The notes under the pieces were generated by a model that worked only from the letters and a program-made list of their open reading frames with translations, made no database searches and had not been told where the DNA came from. Of a stretch of DNA of 64,000 nucleotides, positions 1-12,451 are shown piece by piece. The position numbers were made by a program, and so were the translations under genes. Each line of letters starts with the position of its first letter. The stretch's first letter is position 1. Origin of the DNA: Balamuthia mandrillaris (Eukaryota > Discosea > Longamoebia > Balamuthiidae); assembly GCA_031835245.1 (NCBI GenBank), contig JAVKOQ010000093.1, forward strand, positions 119,751-183,750. Direction: 5' to 3'.

Positions 1-577
1 GCTTTTATGCTTTTTCCTCTGTGGTTAACTCTGACCAATACCGCAGGAATTGTGCTGCATGACTTCCAAACTCTCTATCATTGCTCTACCTCCGAAACCG
101 GATCCCCGGCGGTTGAATTCCGCAGGACAGGAGGAACCACTGCCAACAGACGTTGTCCCCAGCAGCCGAATGATGGCCGTGCGGTGCTACCCCCAGTGAG
201 GATGACTTCTTTATGCATTCTCTTCATTTCGGTGGCGTAGAACGCAGGTAAAAAGAGAGAGAAAGAGAGAAAGAGAGAGAGAGAGAGAGCAGAGAGAGAG
301 AGAGAGAGAGAGAGCGAGCGTTACCGCCAATAAACCAATGCATGTATTTTTGATTTTTGATTGGTGTTTTGAGTTATCAATCTCCGATCACTTCAGGAAG
401 CTTACGTCATGTTAATAAATTACCCACGACGACATGAAAAGGTCGTCACCCGAAATACAAAAAATAAACAAAAACGAAAAGGAAGAAAAAGGAGAAAGAG
501 AAGAGAAGCCGGTGTAACCGTAACGCAATTTTTTCTGGTACCATCTCATTTCGTAGAAACCTGCAGCACCCAGCGCC
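1..577. other. Unassigned left edge with a GA microsatellite
   Basis: No gene can be supported here. The first 240 bases are open on the plus strand. On the minus strand they contain a short stretch reading EVILTGGST, which recalls Hsp70 or actin-fold proteins, but the similarity stops after that and no exon structure follows. A GA-dinucleotide microsatellite occupies about 254-317. The rest is presumably the 5' flank of the Glu-rich gene that begins at 578. Confidence 0.4.
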
Positions 578-3500
578 ATGGAACGAGGAGAAGAAGAAAT
601 GGAAAATGGTGGCCTGGGGGAGGAGGCCGCGACAGAAGCAGAGGGAGGAGCAGTAGTCAACGCGACCGACGTGGAGGGAATGTTTGACCGCAGTATTACT
701 GTTGAAGAAAAAACAACAGGAGGAGGAGGAGAAGGCAACGAAGAAGACGAGGACGAAGAAAAACAAGAGGAAGAACAAGAACAAAAACAAGAGCCAGAAC
801 GAGAAGGGCAGATGGAGGAAGAAGAACATGGAGCCCAGGAACGAGGACAAAAAGAAGAGATGGAACTTGAGGACCGACCACAACAGCAAGAAGAAGCCAC
901 AGAAGAGGGAGAGGGCTTCATGTTGCTCGAAAGTGAGAATAATAGAAGTGGCGACGAAGGCACAGAGGAACGGCAAGAGGGACCACGGACAGGAGAGGAG
1001 GAACAGAAGAAACTGTCAGAGACACAAGAGGAGGAGGAGGAGGAAGAGGAAGAGGAGGAGGAGGAGAAAGAAACACAAGAACTGGACCACAAGTTAGAAG
1101 CAGTAGAACATGAGAAAGAAGAAGAAACAGTGTCTGAACTAGAGCCACAACAGAAAACCAAAACGCAACAAATATGTACAGATGAAAAAGGACAAGAAAA
1201 AGGCCAAGGAATTGGACAAATGGAACGAGAGCAAGAAGAAGGAGGAAGAGGAGAAGAAGCACAAAAAGAAAAGGAAGAAGAAAAACAACAAGAGCAACAA
1301 CACAAAGAAGAACATGAACATGAACATGAACATGAACATGAACATGAACATGAACATGAACATGAACATGAACATGAACAAGAACAAGAAGAACGAGAAC
1401 AACAACAACAAGCAGTAGAGAAACAACAAGAGCAAGAGGAAGAGGAACAGAAGTAACAAGAGGAAGAGGAAGAGGAAGAGGAAGAGGAAGAGGAAGAGGA
1501 AGAGGAAGAGGAAGAGGAAGAGGAAGAGGAAGAGGAAGAGGAAGAGGAAGAGGAAGAGGAAGAGGAAGAGGAAGAGGAAGAGGAAAGGAAGGAAGAGGAA
1601 GAGGAAGAGAAGAGGAAGAGGAAGAGGAAGAGGAAGAGGAAGAGGAAGAGGAAGAGGAAGAGGAAGAGGAAGAGGAAGAGGAAGAGCAAGAGCAACAACA
1701 GAAGCAAGAGCAAGAGGACCAAGAGCAAGAACAAGCGCAAGAGGACCAAGAGCAAGAGCAAGAGCAAGAACAAGCGCAAGCGCAAGAGCAAGAACAAACG
1801 CAAGAGGACCAAGAGGAAGAGCAAGAGCAAGAGCAAAAGGAAGAGCAAGAGCAAGAGCAAGCGCAAGCGCAAGAGCAAGAACAAAGAGGAGAAAGAGCAA
1901 GAGCAAGAGCAAGAGCAAGAGCAAGAGCAAGAGCAAACAAGAGCAAGAGCAAGAGCAAGAGCAAGAGCAAGAGCAAGAGCAAGAGCAAGAGCAAGAGCAA
2001 GAGCAAGAGCAAACAGAGCAAGAGCAAGAGCAAGAGCAAGAGCAAGAGCAAGAGCAAGAGCAACAAAAACGAGGAGAAGTAGAAGAAGAACAAGAAGAAG
2101 AAGAAAGAGACGAACATGAACAAGAAGAAAGAAGAGCAGTGGAACAAGAAGAAAGCAAAACAACAACGCAAGAAGTGCAACAAGCAGAAGAAGACTTTGA
2201 AGAAAACGAACATATAGCTAATATTGAAGACGAAAGACAAGGCATCATTATTAAGGAACAAACAGAAGCTCCACCAGTAGAAGCAGTACCTCACAAGCAC
2301 GAAGAAGGGGAAAAAGTAACTACAAGAGAGGAAGAACAAGAAGAAGACGCAGAAGGAGAGGAAGAACACGAAAATGAACTTGTTGAACGATTAAATGAAG
2401 AAGAAAAAGGACATGAACTCGACGACGACCACGATGATGAACAAAAACAGCAGATAGAAAGCATGAACGAAGAGAAAGAAGAAGCTGCGGTAGTCGCAGA
2501 GGAGACAACTAATAAGAACGAAGAAAGAGACAAAGAAGAAGCTAGTGAACAAACAACGAAAGTCAGAAAACTAAGTCACAGACCTCCTTTGACGCCGGAA
2601 GAGCTTCAACGGCTAGAAGAAGTTCGTCAACGTTGGAGGAAGCAACTGGAAGAACAAGAAAAGCTTCAACGCATCGAAGAACAGAGACAAAGACAAATGG
2701 AGAAGCTGATGGAGGTCTGTCGTCATATGCAACAAAAACAACTCATTCCACCACATCTGCAACAGCCACAACAATTACAAAACGAAGAAGACAGCAACAA
2801 GAAAAAGAGAAAGAAGGAGAAAGAGGAAAGGAGGAAGGAGGAAAAGAGGGAGAAGAAGAGAAAGGCGATGGCAGCGATAGCTGCAAAGTCAAAGCTTAAG
2901 AAAAGCAAAAAGGAGAAAGCCAAAGAAAAGACGAAAGAAAAGAATCCGTTCAGCTTGAACCTAAGCGGACTGTTGCTGTTGGATCAGGAAGAGGAGGAAG
3001 AGGAAGACGAGGAAAAGTCATCATTGAAATCGAAAATGAATGCGTTGCTGTCGCCAAGAGCCAAGTTTGGACTTGCAAAGTCCAGTGGAGCCTCTAGTGG
3101 CGTTTATGCAAGCAGTCATGCTTTTACTGCTCGCCCATATGTTGATGATGGTCCGTCATCATTCTTTCTGCTTTCTTAGTTGTTGTTATGCCCATATTCG
3201 TTAATCTTTATATGCTGGTTTCTCACATAATGAAAACAGAAGAGGAAGAAGAGAGCAAAGCAAACGGCAAGTCTAAGGCAAAGACAAGAGCCCTATTCAG
3301 CAAGTCCAGAGCAAAGACCTATTCAACTACTCTTCCAGACCTTGGTCCTTACACCCAAAACGAAACTGAAGAGCAAGGAGATGATGAAGGGAAAGCCAAA
3401 AAGAAGCTATCTACCAGCGGAGATGATCAACCTACTCGCATACCGAGCAAGAAACAACGACGAAGAGGCAGTACTTTGACTTCTACTTCATCTGCATCCT

Positions 3501-5713
3501 TCTCGTTATCTACTTCTTCCTCTTCTTCTGTTGTTTCTTCTGCTTCTTTTCCGTCTTTAATCACCTCCTCCTCTTCTGTTTCTTCTACCTCTTTATCTCT
3601 GTCTTTATCCATGGATGCCTCCTCAGAATCACTTCTCACGTCTTCTTCCTCTTCTTCTGCCATTCCTTCTTATTCGAATCCTTCCTCTGCTTCATCCTCA
3701 CCTCGAGGGGGATCTTCCATCAGCAGAAAGAAGAAAAAGAAGTTGTTGATGCGAACAGCATCCAAAGATGATTTGGACGCCTCCTCGTTGCTTGTCAGCA
3801 GAAGAAAGCACCGTCTTCTCGTCGACCCTCAACTTACTTCCGCCAACTCCTCCAATTCTGATGTAACCTTGTCATCATCAGAATTATCACCTTCTTCTTC
3901 ATCATCATTAACATCTACTACCTCTCGTTTGTCTCCTCGTTCTTCTGTACAACCTACTTCTTCCATTGCTTCAGCCTCTGCCTCCCCCGCTTCTTCTTCT
4001 TCTTCCTCAACGGACGACAGGAAAAGAAAAGGTTCTCCAGGACCACACGTTTATCGCATTCACAACCCCAATCCCAACAATAACAACCACAAAGGACGTC
4101 ATCTTCGCAGTAAAACAGAAGATGATCTTCACTTGTTAATGCTGTTGAAGCGAAGGAGGAAAACAGCGCATGGAGCCCAACAAGAGAAGTCAAATACTTC
4201 AGAATTTTCGTCCCCTCCTTCTTCATCTTCTCCTTCTTCTTCAGGAGATAGAAAAAGAGGATTTTCCATTATTCATTTCGTTGGAAAGAAAGAGAAAGAC
4301 AAAAGCGGCACTTTCGAAAAAGTTTCTCCTCGTTCTTCAACTACCGCCAAGTTTTCTTTGGCTTCTTCTGAAATACCAGCGACGAGAAAGAAAGAAGAGA
4401 AAAAGGAAAAGAAGAAACAGGAAGAACCAGAAGCAGAAGAGGAAGACACGATGATCATATTTTCCGAAGAAAATGAAGCGGTGGTCGTTGCCAACTCTCA
4501 TATGTACAACTACGACAGTGTTCGGTTTTCAAACAACACCATAAAGACCGAAAGAGCGTCAGAACAGCTTATCCACAGCAACAAGTTGAGGATAGAACAA
4601 TTGGCAGCTATTACCAGCAGTACTAGTGAATGGAACATTGATGACGATGACGAGGAAGATAACGAAGAAGAAAAGGAAGGGAAAGCAAAGAAAAAGCAAA
4701 CGAACAAGAGTAAAGCCAAACTTCATGATACAAAAGAAGCAGGAGAAGCAGAAGAGACGCAAAGCGCACAAGATCTTCTCAACAAATACTTTTCTCCTCG
4801 TGGACAACGGAATCAAGAACAAAAACAAGAAACAGAAGTGGAAGAAGAACACAAAACCAAAACTAAGTCGACCACAGCAACAAAAGCAACGAAACATGAA
4901 CATCATCATCAACCCAAAGGCAAATCGAAACACGGTGCTCCTAAAAAGAAGAGAACGGAAGAGGAGAAAGAGGAAAAGAAGGCAAGAAAAGAGATGAGAG
5001 AGCTCAACAAGTATTTGAAGGAAGAAGCGGAAAGTGTACTTCTATATTGGCCTTTTGCCTCATCGTTCGATTATGTTGAAGTTGCGGGACAACAGCAGGA
5101 AGAAGAATTGGAGAATGTTGCCTCAACGACGCCATTAATTCTTCAAGAAGAGAATAGAGGACATAAAGAGGAAGGTCCTACAGCGAAGAAAGCACAACAC
5201 AAAGACGAAAGAGCATCAAATCGCGAAGAGAAAGAGAATAGTGAAAAACAACGCGTTGTAGCAAAGACACAGGTAGAAGAAAGTAAGCAAACTGGAGAAG
5301 CAACAGTTGAAAGCCATTCACCGGAGGAGGGAAGATGTGAGAAACCAACTTACAATGAAGAAACGGTGCCCGAAGTGGAAGGTGAAGGTTGTGAAACAGA
5401 AGAGACTAAGGAAGCAAAAGAAAAAGATAAAGAAGAAGAGGAACAAACCATGAAAAGGAAAGAAAAAGATGATAAGGAAATTACCGCGTCTCACCCTGCC
5501 TCCGCTGTAGCCGACGAAGAGGAGGAAGAGGAGGAAGAACAAGATGAAAAGGAACGGCGAGAAGCAGCGCCACAGTTATCTCTGGCGGCGCTTACAATGA
5601 ACCACCCAAACCCTGTCACGAGAGCGAAATCCTTGTTGAGCTCTTTCGGGGTGGCCGCCGTTTCCGCCAGCCTTGCTGCTTTGCTCACGTTCTACGCCTC
5701 CAATCCTTCTTAA
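578..5713 (+). CDS. Glu-rich low-complexity protein with C-terminal membrane anchor (frame broken in microsatellite)
   Basis: I do not recognise a family. The start ATG at 578 sits in a good context (gccATGG). The first open stretch (578-1456) is almost all Glu, Gln and Lys and includes a (His-Glu)n run at about 1311-1380. It hits a stop at 1454 just before a GAGGAA/GAGCAA microsatellite; a second open frame continues from inside that array to about 3150. An intron 3151-3239 (GT-AG, phase-compatible) joins it to the last exon, 3240-5713. That exon carries Ser-rich, basic and acidic tracts and ends in a hydrophobic stretch of about 22 residues (core GVAAVSASLAALLTFYA) with only four residues after it, the layout of a tail-anchored membrane protein. 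The frame change at 1454-2139 could be an assembly length error, a real frameshift or an unseen splice. A long coiled coil or disordered acidic protein tethered to a membrane is inference. Confidence 0.5.
1311..1380 (+). repeat. (GAACAT)n coding hexanucleotide array
   Basis: About eleven uninterrupted copies of a hexanucleotide encode alternating Glu-His in the reading frame of the Glu-rich gene. The near-perfect copy identity suggests recent slippage expansion rather than selection on each residue. Confidence 0.85.
1457..2063 (+). repeat. GAGGAA then GAGCAA hexanucleotide microsatellite
   Basis: Bases 1457-1686 are repeated GAGGAA with a few interruptions near 1583-1610, and about 1687-2063 are repeated GAGCAA. 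The plus strand contains no T over most of this block, so all three forward frames are open, and so are long Leu/Ser/Ala-rich minus frames. The array separates two frames of the surrounding gene, so its true length decides whether the gene is intact. The interruptions at 1583-1610 change the frame by themselves. Confidence 0.9.
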
Positions 5714-5815
5714 GACTCCTCTGGGCAAATGGAAAACACCTTCTATGGGACCTCCATGTATACATTCACAAACAAGTGCAAGACTTTGTTAAATTATTTG
5801 TTGCTTTCGTTTTTG

Positions 5816-8800
5816 TCATAACAACAAGTCTTTGGATCCAAAGGCTGAAGGAAGAGAGGGGAAAGAAGGGCTCATCATTGGGCTCTGTGGAGAGCCAGCG
5901 TGAAGCAGGAGCTCCAGACGAGCATCGGCACGAAGAGCGGCGACGTGCTTGTCCCTGCACAGCAGAATATCTGGCAGCTTTCGCAACCGCTTGATGCTCT
6001 CCGCAGCAACCCCAAAGTCCTCAGCCACAACTCTCCTCAGCTCAGCGATGGTCCTCCGTTCCAGCATCACTTCCATAAAGTCTTCCCCAAATTCTTCGAT
6101 TTGTGGGCAACGCACCAGCAGTCGCAACGCTTCTTCGGGCTCTGCCGGTTGTTCTTCTATGACCGTCTTCGCAGTTGCCATCGTGGTTGGTGCTGTGTTA
6201 TGAGTCTTGCGAGCGGATTTGACGCGAGGGCTCTCTTGGGATGCTTTCTTCTTCCCTCGTTCCCTGCCCCCACTCCTTGGAGTCTTCTTTGTCCGTTTGT
6301 TACTTGCTTTTTCTTCTCCAGTAGTATAGGTTGCAGTGTGTATTGCAACCTGCTCTATGTCGATGGGCTGAACTCTTGCGCAAGAGGACGAAGGAGCACC
6401 GATGGGGGAAGAACAAGAGGAACATACCACTAGATCATGGCTAGAGGCCACCGTTACTTGTGAATGAGATCTTCGTGGTGGAAACCCGGACGAGCACGAG
6501 CCTCGTGCTTGTGATAACTCTGGATGACTTCCAAAGCGAGGCCGCCTGATCCTGCCTTGCTCCGCCTCCTTTGTATCAGTAATTTTGTCGATGCCGTTAT
6601 AGCGATTATTGTGGTTGGTGTTAGTGTTGTTGTTCGCTACATCGTTGTGGTTAACAGCCGAGAAAGAGGATCGTTGTCGCAATTCCCAAATGCACAATGG
6701 CAGCTCTTCGTCGAGAGACGCGCCCCAAATGGTTGCGGTATCGGCTCGTAAGAGATGTCTCACAAGGTCTTTGTGCGTTGTTCTCGTGTCTATCTCGCCC
6801 ACCACTTCCAATGTCTATGTGTTACGGAGTATGCTTAGCCAAAAAAATGAAGTGAGATACGACAGATATCAAGAAGGAATGCACCTTTGCGTTCCATATA
6901 ACTACAGCAGGAGCGGTACATGCCCAAATGTGATCGTCCACCAGCAGGAGGGACTTGACAGCAGCGTGAAGGTTGAGGCGCAGATGCAGAACCGGCGGCT
7001 GGTTGGCCTTTGGCATGCCAACCTCCCAGATGCAAATGTAGCCGTCGTCGGAGGCCGTCCAAACCTGCCCAAAAGGCGTCTTTACGATGTCTTTCACCGG
7101 TCTGGTGTGTTGTCTTAGTTCCATCCTCGTTATGGAAGGCCTTCGCGCTCTCCTGTTCCCATTATCTGTTGATAACGATTGCATAGAATCCGATGATGGC
7201 AATGCTTGGATATCTTTTAAAGTTTTGCGTGGGGGACTCTTCTCTTTTTTGTGTTTGCTATCGTTTGCTTTCTTCTTCCCTTTCCGTTCTGTGCTTGGGC
7301 TCTTTGTTGATTCTTTTATCTTGTGCTTTCCATTCCCGTCTTTCCTGTCTCTTTCCTCTTCTACCTTTGGGAAGGTATCATCCACATTAAAGTCTTCATC
7401 TATCTCTTCCACCGAGTCCATCTCCAAAAGAAGATTGCTACGCCGATGCTCGGCCCCAACCCACACTCTTTGGTTATCCTGACAGAAAATACAAACTACA
7501 GGAGCACCCACATTGATTACCTTCAATAACGCCATCTGCAATGTTGATATCGAGGTTAACTACTTTTAACTATCTGAGAGACGTACAAACCTCATCTCCA
7601 TTCCAAATGGAGAGGTTGCCATCACGGCCACCACAGAGGACAACGGTATGGTTATGCGCACTTGCCATCTTCGTTAGATGAGAGATACCATTGTGATGGT
7701 TTCCCAACCGTGCCACCGCAGAGTGATCCTATTATTTTTAAGCCATTGTAAGTGTCTTCTCTTTCTCGTTGAGTGGAGACGATAATACAAACCGAAGCAC
7801 TCCAAACGAGGATAGAAGACAGGTGGTTGCACGCAGTCCAGACTGTATTACCAACTTGAAGAATGCTGTTCACTCTTGTTGAGGCTATTGGAAACGTACT
7901 ACTACGCACAATCTCTGCCTTTACGTGTTCCATTTTGTTTCCTTTCTCTACAGAAGAAGAAGACATCTTGATTTCTTTCTCACACAAAAGGTCCTATCAG
8001 AACACGTTTAGCACAGCGAGCATGATTAGTGAGATGAAAGAAGAAGAAAGAGAAGGACTCACATTCATGTCAAATACTCTAATAGCACCATCATAGCCTC
8101 CGCTCCAGACCTTCTTTTGCGTGACTCCAGAGTTGTTCTTCACTGATATTAAAGCCAAACAATGCGCCTTAAACTTGGCGATGTGGTTTGGAGATGAACT
8201 TGGGAATCCTCTAAACTCGGCGTGCAAAGGAGGAGTGGTGGTTGTCTTTGGTTCCTTGTTGTTGCTATTCAACTTCTGTGGATAGCTTTCTTCTTCATGG
8301 TTAACTGTAGCTGGCGGAGGATGACCGTTGGAGTGTATAGCGTCACTACCGTTGATGTGGTTGGTATTGGACGAGTTTGAACGTGGCGTTGATGTTGTGT
8401 TGTTCAAAGGAGTAACTCTTGGTTCCTCTTCACTTTCGTGTTCGTCCTCTGCATCTGCCCCCTCATCGACGATTTCAGTAAGCACCACACTTCTGCGTTC
8501 TCTATCTTTCGCTTTCTCCCTTCCTCGCTCTTTTTCTGCCTCTCTTTCCTTCGCTTTCTCTGTCGCTTGCTCTCTGCTATAGTGGTCTTGTCGTTTAACT
8601 TCATCTTTGATGGGGCCTTGCATCACTGCTCCCTTCAGCTTTAGGTCGTCTGATTCCAATGGGAATACTGCTCCGGGATACAAAGCTTCATCTTCGGAAG
8701 AGCGTGCTCCTTCCTCGTCATCCTGTTCTTTTTGTTCTTCTCTCCGTTGTTTTTGTTTCAGTTGTTCTGGTTGTTGTCGTATCTTCTTTCCACTATCAAC

Positions 8801-9375
8801 AAGATCTTCAGAACTCTCCTCAGAGATAGCCTGTTCTGTGGGTGGTACAATATGATGATGTAACGTCGGTGCTCGGCTGCGTCGCGTCTTGACAACCCGA
8901 TTATCAGCAGGTACCATGATGTGTTGCAGCTGTAGCTTTTCAGTCTGCTGCTCTTCCTGCTCCCAGGACAGCGTGCAAGGTACTTGCAGCCCCAATGGGT
9001 CTGAAAGGAGTGGCATTGGATTGTCAGAAGCTAGCTCTTTGGAGCTACGCTTGGCACGGCATTCTAATACTGTTTTGATGAGGCCTGAAAGAATGCTTTG
9101 TGGCCGTTGTGCAGTAGCTTGCAGGAGGAATGGGTGCTATATTGTCCATCGTTAGTTTTGTGGGTCTGGTATCAGAAACAGAGAGAGAGAGAGAGAGAAC
9201 TACTTGTAAAAGCTCAACCGCGGATGGCCGTTTAGATGGATTTTTCAAAAGGCAGGCCGCTATAAAGTCACTAAAGCTCGAAGACCACTTTTCCGGCTCG
9301 CGAAGTTTTGGGCTGTTTTCCAGACATATCAACACAATGGCCTGCAACATGCAAATAAGGTTCGTTTAAATGCCA

Positions 9376-9411
<36 letters not shown>

Positions 9412-12272
9412 CCTTGCAGGATGGAGATTATAATAGGGAGGATGGCCTTCTGCTAGCTGCAGTGCAGTAATCCCCAACGACCAAATGTCAATCTTGCTAG
9501 GATCGCTTTCAGGGTCTTCTCCGTTCAACACCTCAGGGCTCATGAATAACGGAGTGCCCATTATACCAGTCGACATCAAAGAAAGGCTGCGCAGCCTCTG
9601 TGATGTACCAAAGTCTGCTATCTTGGCGGTTCCGTCTTCTGACAACAATATGTTTCCTGCTTTAAGATCCCTTTAGGGAGGCAAGCGCATTAAATGAGGT
9701 GAACAAGAGAAGAGAGACTAATGATAGCAAGAGAGCGAGACCTGTGAATGATTTTTCTGGAATGGAGGTATTGAAGACCTCTTACTACGCATACAAGGAT
9801 GCTCGCTATCTCTGCTTCTTTCAAGCTTCGAGTTCGGGATTGTTTTTCCATAATATTTTGTACGTCCTGAATGGAACCTACTCCACAAAACTCCATCATT
9901 ATCTGTATACATTCGAGCCCCTACTTTTAGTACAGGTGTTGCCAAGAGGGAGGGGGAGGGAGGGAGAGAGCGAACGGAGAGAAGAAAGGAGAGGAGAGAA
10001 GAGAGGACGAGAAAACGAGAATGAGAGGGAAGGAGAGAGGAAGGAGGAGAAACGAGAGAGAGAGAACGAGGGCGAACGTACCCACATGGCGTGTCTTCGC
10101 AAGCTACAACCAAAATAGCTGACGATGTAAGGACTTCGACAGTTGTTCAGCACTTCAATCTCTTCTCTTATCCGCTTGGCTTCCTTGCGGGAGGCACCTT
10201 GGATTTGGATGCATTTCAAGGCCAGTATGAAAGAGGTATCCTTGTGCTTCGCTTTATATACTTTGCCAAAAGCTCTGTTGGGTGAGCCAACGTGAGTTAT
10301 ATAACGTCAACAAACCCCACAAAGAAGAAGAAAGAAGAGAGTCACCCGTGACCAAGCTTCTGGAGGATGGTGAACTCCTCCACGAGGTCCTCTCCCGTCC
10401 AGACAAAGTTAAAGTCCACATGGATCTTGTGACGGACGTTACTTGGGGCTGATATGATGATGCTGGGTCCTCCCTTTTTGTTGTTGTTCTTCTCTTTCTC
10501 TTTCCTCTTCGTGCTGTTCGGCGAGAAGTTGCCGGAGCGCTCCCCTTCCTCTTGTGGCTCTTCCTCTTCTTCCACCACAGCTCCTCCGCTTCTTCTCCTG
10601 GTGAGCTCCGCACTTCCGGCTCTGCTTGCTTTCGATCTCTGGAGGCGCAGACGGTCGAACATGGCCGACATGTTGTTGTGCTTCGTAGGAGAGGAGCCCG
10701 TGCTGGTGCTTTGCTTCTTCTCTTTCTCCCTGCGTTTGGAGGAGGGAGGCCTCCTCCTCAAAATGTATATCTTCTTTGGAGGGCTGATGCCTAGACTTAC
10801 GCCTCCGCCTCCTCCACCGCCGCCACTCTCGCTTTGAACGTCGTCTTGCTGCTGCTTCGTGCGTTGCTCCAACTGTCGGCGGGCTTCCAGAGCCTTCAAC
10901 CACCCCGGCGACTCTCCCTTCTTTGCAGCTTCCTTGATTGAACTGGCAGCGCCTCTCAGCGACCTGCTCCGTCCTCGCCGCTTCCCCTTCTTCTCCTTTG
11001 GCTCCTTTTCTTTGGCACCACCATCCCCCGCCGAGAAGTCCAACAGCTGCTCCACTCCTGCATCGCTCACTTGGCATTCACGCAAGCTATTATGATTAAC
11101 AAGCAACCAAGAGAAAGAAAGAGGAGGAAGAACCAAGAAGAAGACGAAGAGAGAGAAGTACATGGAGTGGGGCAGTTTTCCCCCAGGAGGCTGATAAGCT
11201 TGCGGTTGGAGCGGTCCCTCTGGGAGGTAGTCCGTGGGAGGAGCGGGGGCAGCGGACAGCTCCCACCAAGCGTTCTCCTCTCGCTGATCTTCACGCTGCC
11301 CACACTGCCTCTGCGCTCCCCAGTGGCGGCGCTGATGGTGGCGATACCAGTAGCGGCCGTGACGGTGCCCTTCTCCTCCTCTTCCTCATCCACCCAGAGC
11401 GCCGACTGCGGCGTTACTCCCTCGTAGGAGCGAGAGCGAGCTCTTCGCCGGGTGCCCACCCCACTTGCGCCATTACTGTGGCCGACTGCACCGCCTCTGC
11501 CTCCTCCGTTGTCGCCGACATGTTCGCTGCCGCTGGAGAGCTGCTCCGCTGTTTGTTTGGGGATGAAAGCCGGGGAGGCCTCCGAGGTCAGCAACAAGCT
11601 TTCCGCTCCTTTTCCAGTCGCTATGAGGACGGTGCCCTTCTTCCACGGGGGTGTATGTTGTGGTGGCGATTGTGGCGATGCTTGTGGTATTGGTACTGGT
11701 GCCGTTGTTGTCGTTGTGTTGGTGGGGTCCTCCGCTTTTGTTGTTTCTTTGTTGCTGACTTGTGCTTCCTCCTTCTCTTCTTCTTCTTCTTCTTCTTTCT
11801 CCGCCTCTCCGCTTCTTAATAGGGTATGAACGGCAAGGGGCCTGGCCTCCACAACGGGTTCTTGGTGGGGCAAAGACAAGGCCTCCGGTTCCAACGGAGT
11901 CACCTGCTCGACCTCCCAGCTCTCGGGGCTGACCCTGACCTTCCACTCCTCCCAGGAGGGCAGCAGCTCCGTGACCAGTGAGGAGTAGCTCTCCATCCTG
12001 GTGCCACCACCACTGCTGCTGGCAGGATAGCAGCTCTGCTCCTGGCGGAGAAGCTTCTTCCACTCGGCCCCTTCCATTCCAACCTCCTCCTCCGCTTCCT
12101 GCCAGAAACTTTGGTCCCTTTCCAAAGCCCTACCCACATCTTCTTTGTCAAACACCCACGCTTCAGGGCTAGGCGGATCCGAGAGGCTGCGCGTCCTGGC
12201 CCTGTCCACCTGTGACTTTCGCCGTTCCCCAGGAACTCTTACCTCACCGCTGCTTCCTTCCATGCTGCCCAT
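5816..12272 (-). CDS. CRIB / STE20-type protein kinase / WD40 / ubiquitin-like multidomain protein
   Basis: Eleven exons, given as + coordinates in transcription order: 12272-11162, 11069-10346, 10274-10082, 9902-9742, 9670-9412, 9341-9204, 9136-8063, 7993-7793, 7668-7591, 7535-6885, 6814-5816. They join in phase into about 1,862 residues. A disordered N-terminus leads to a CRIB motif (ISAPSNVRHKIHV, near residue 576) directly before a kinase domain (about 603-866). The kinase has glycine loop GHGAFGKV, Lys in ALKCIQ, HRDLKAGN, DFG, SPE in place of APE, and ends RPSAVELLQHPFL. The HRDLKAGN and HPARAI signatures resemble GCK/MST kinases more than classical PAKs. WD40-like blades run from about 1190 to 1575. 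The last ~80 structured residues (around 1757-1835, core RKLPDILLCRDKHV) resemble the C-terminal ubiquitin-like region of ANKRD40. CRIB motifs bind GTP-loaded Rac/Cdc42, so a GTPase-controlled scaffolded kinase is inferred. The 11162/11069 join is the least certain; the last two domains could also belong to a separate gene. Confidence 0.85.
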
Positions 12273-12451
12273 CGGCCCTATGCCCCTCTTCCCCCCTTCT
12301 TTCCTCCTCCTCCTCCTCCTCCTTCCTCTTCCTCCCCGTAGTGGGTAACTAGGCGCTTCTTCTCTCTTGTGTTATTTATGCCCGTCAACCTTCCCTTTGG
12401 AGCTGCACCCCATCAGACAGTGCCCTGCTTAGCTAGTTTTTTCCCTTTTTT
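12273..12451. promoter_or_regulatory. Divergent promoter region, kinase and F-box/WD40 genes
   Basis: About 180 bp separate the start codons of the minus-strand kinase gene and the plus-strand F-box/WD40 gene, so both promoters must overlap here. A run of TCC repeats lies at 12300-12335, next to the kinase start. No individual binding site can be supported. Confidence 0.4.

Noticed and set aside
1-240. Minus-strand EVILTGGST as an Hsp70 or actin fragment
   Set aside because: Similarity covers only about nine residues and the following sequence does not continue either family.
1311-2063. CRISPR-like or other spaced repeat array
   Set aside because: The repeats are contiguous hexanucleotides without unique spacers, and the genome is eukaryotic.
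412-2369. Very long minus-strand frames rich in Leu, Ser, Ala and Pro
   Set aside because: They are complements of the GAGGAA/GAGCAA array and the Glu-rich coding region; repeats without T keep all frames open.
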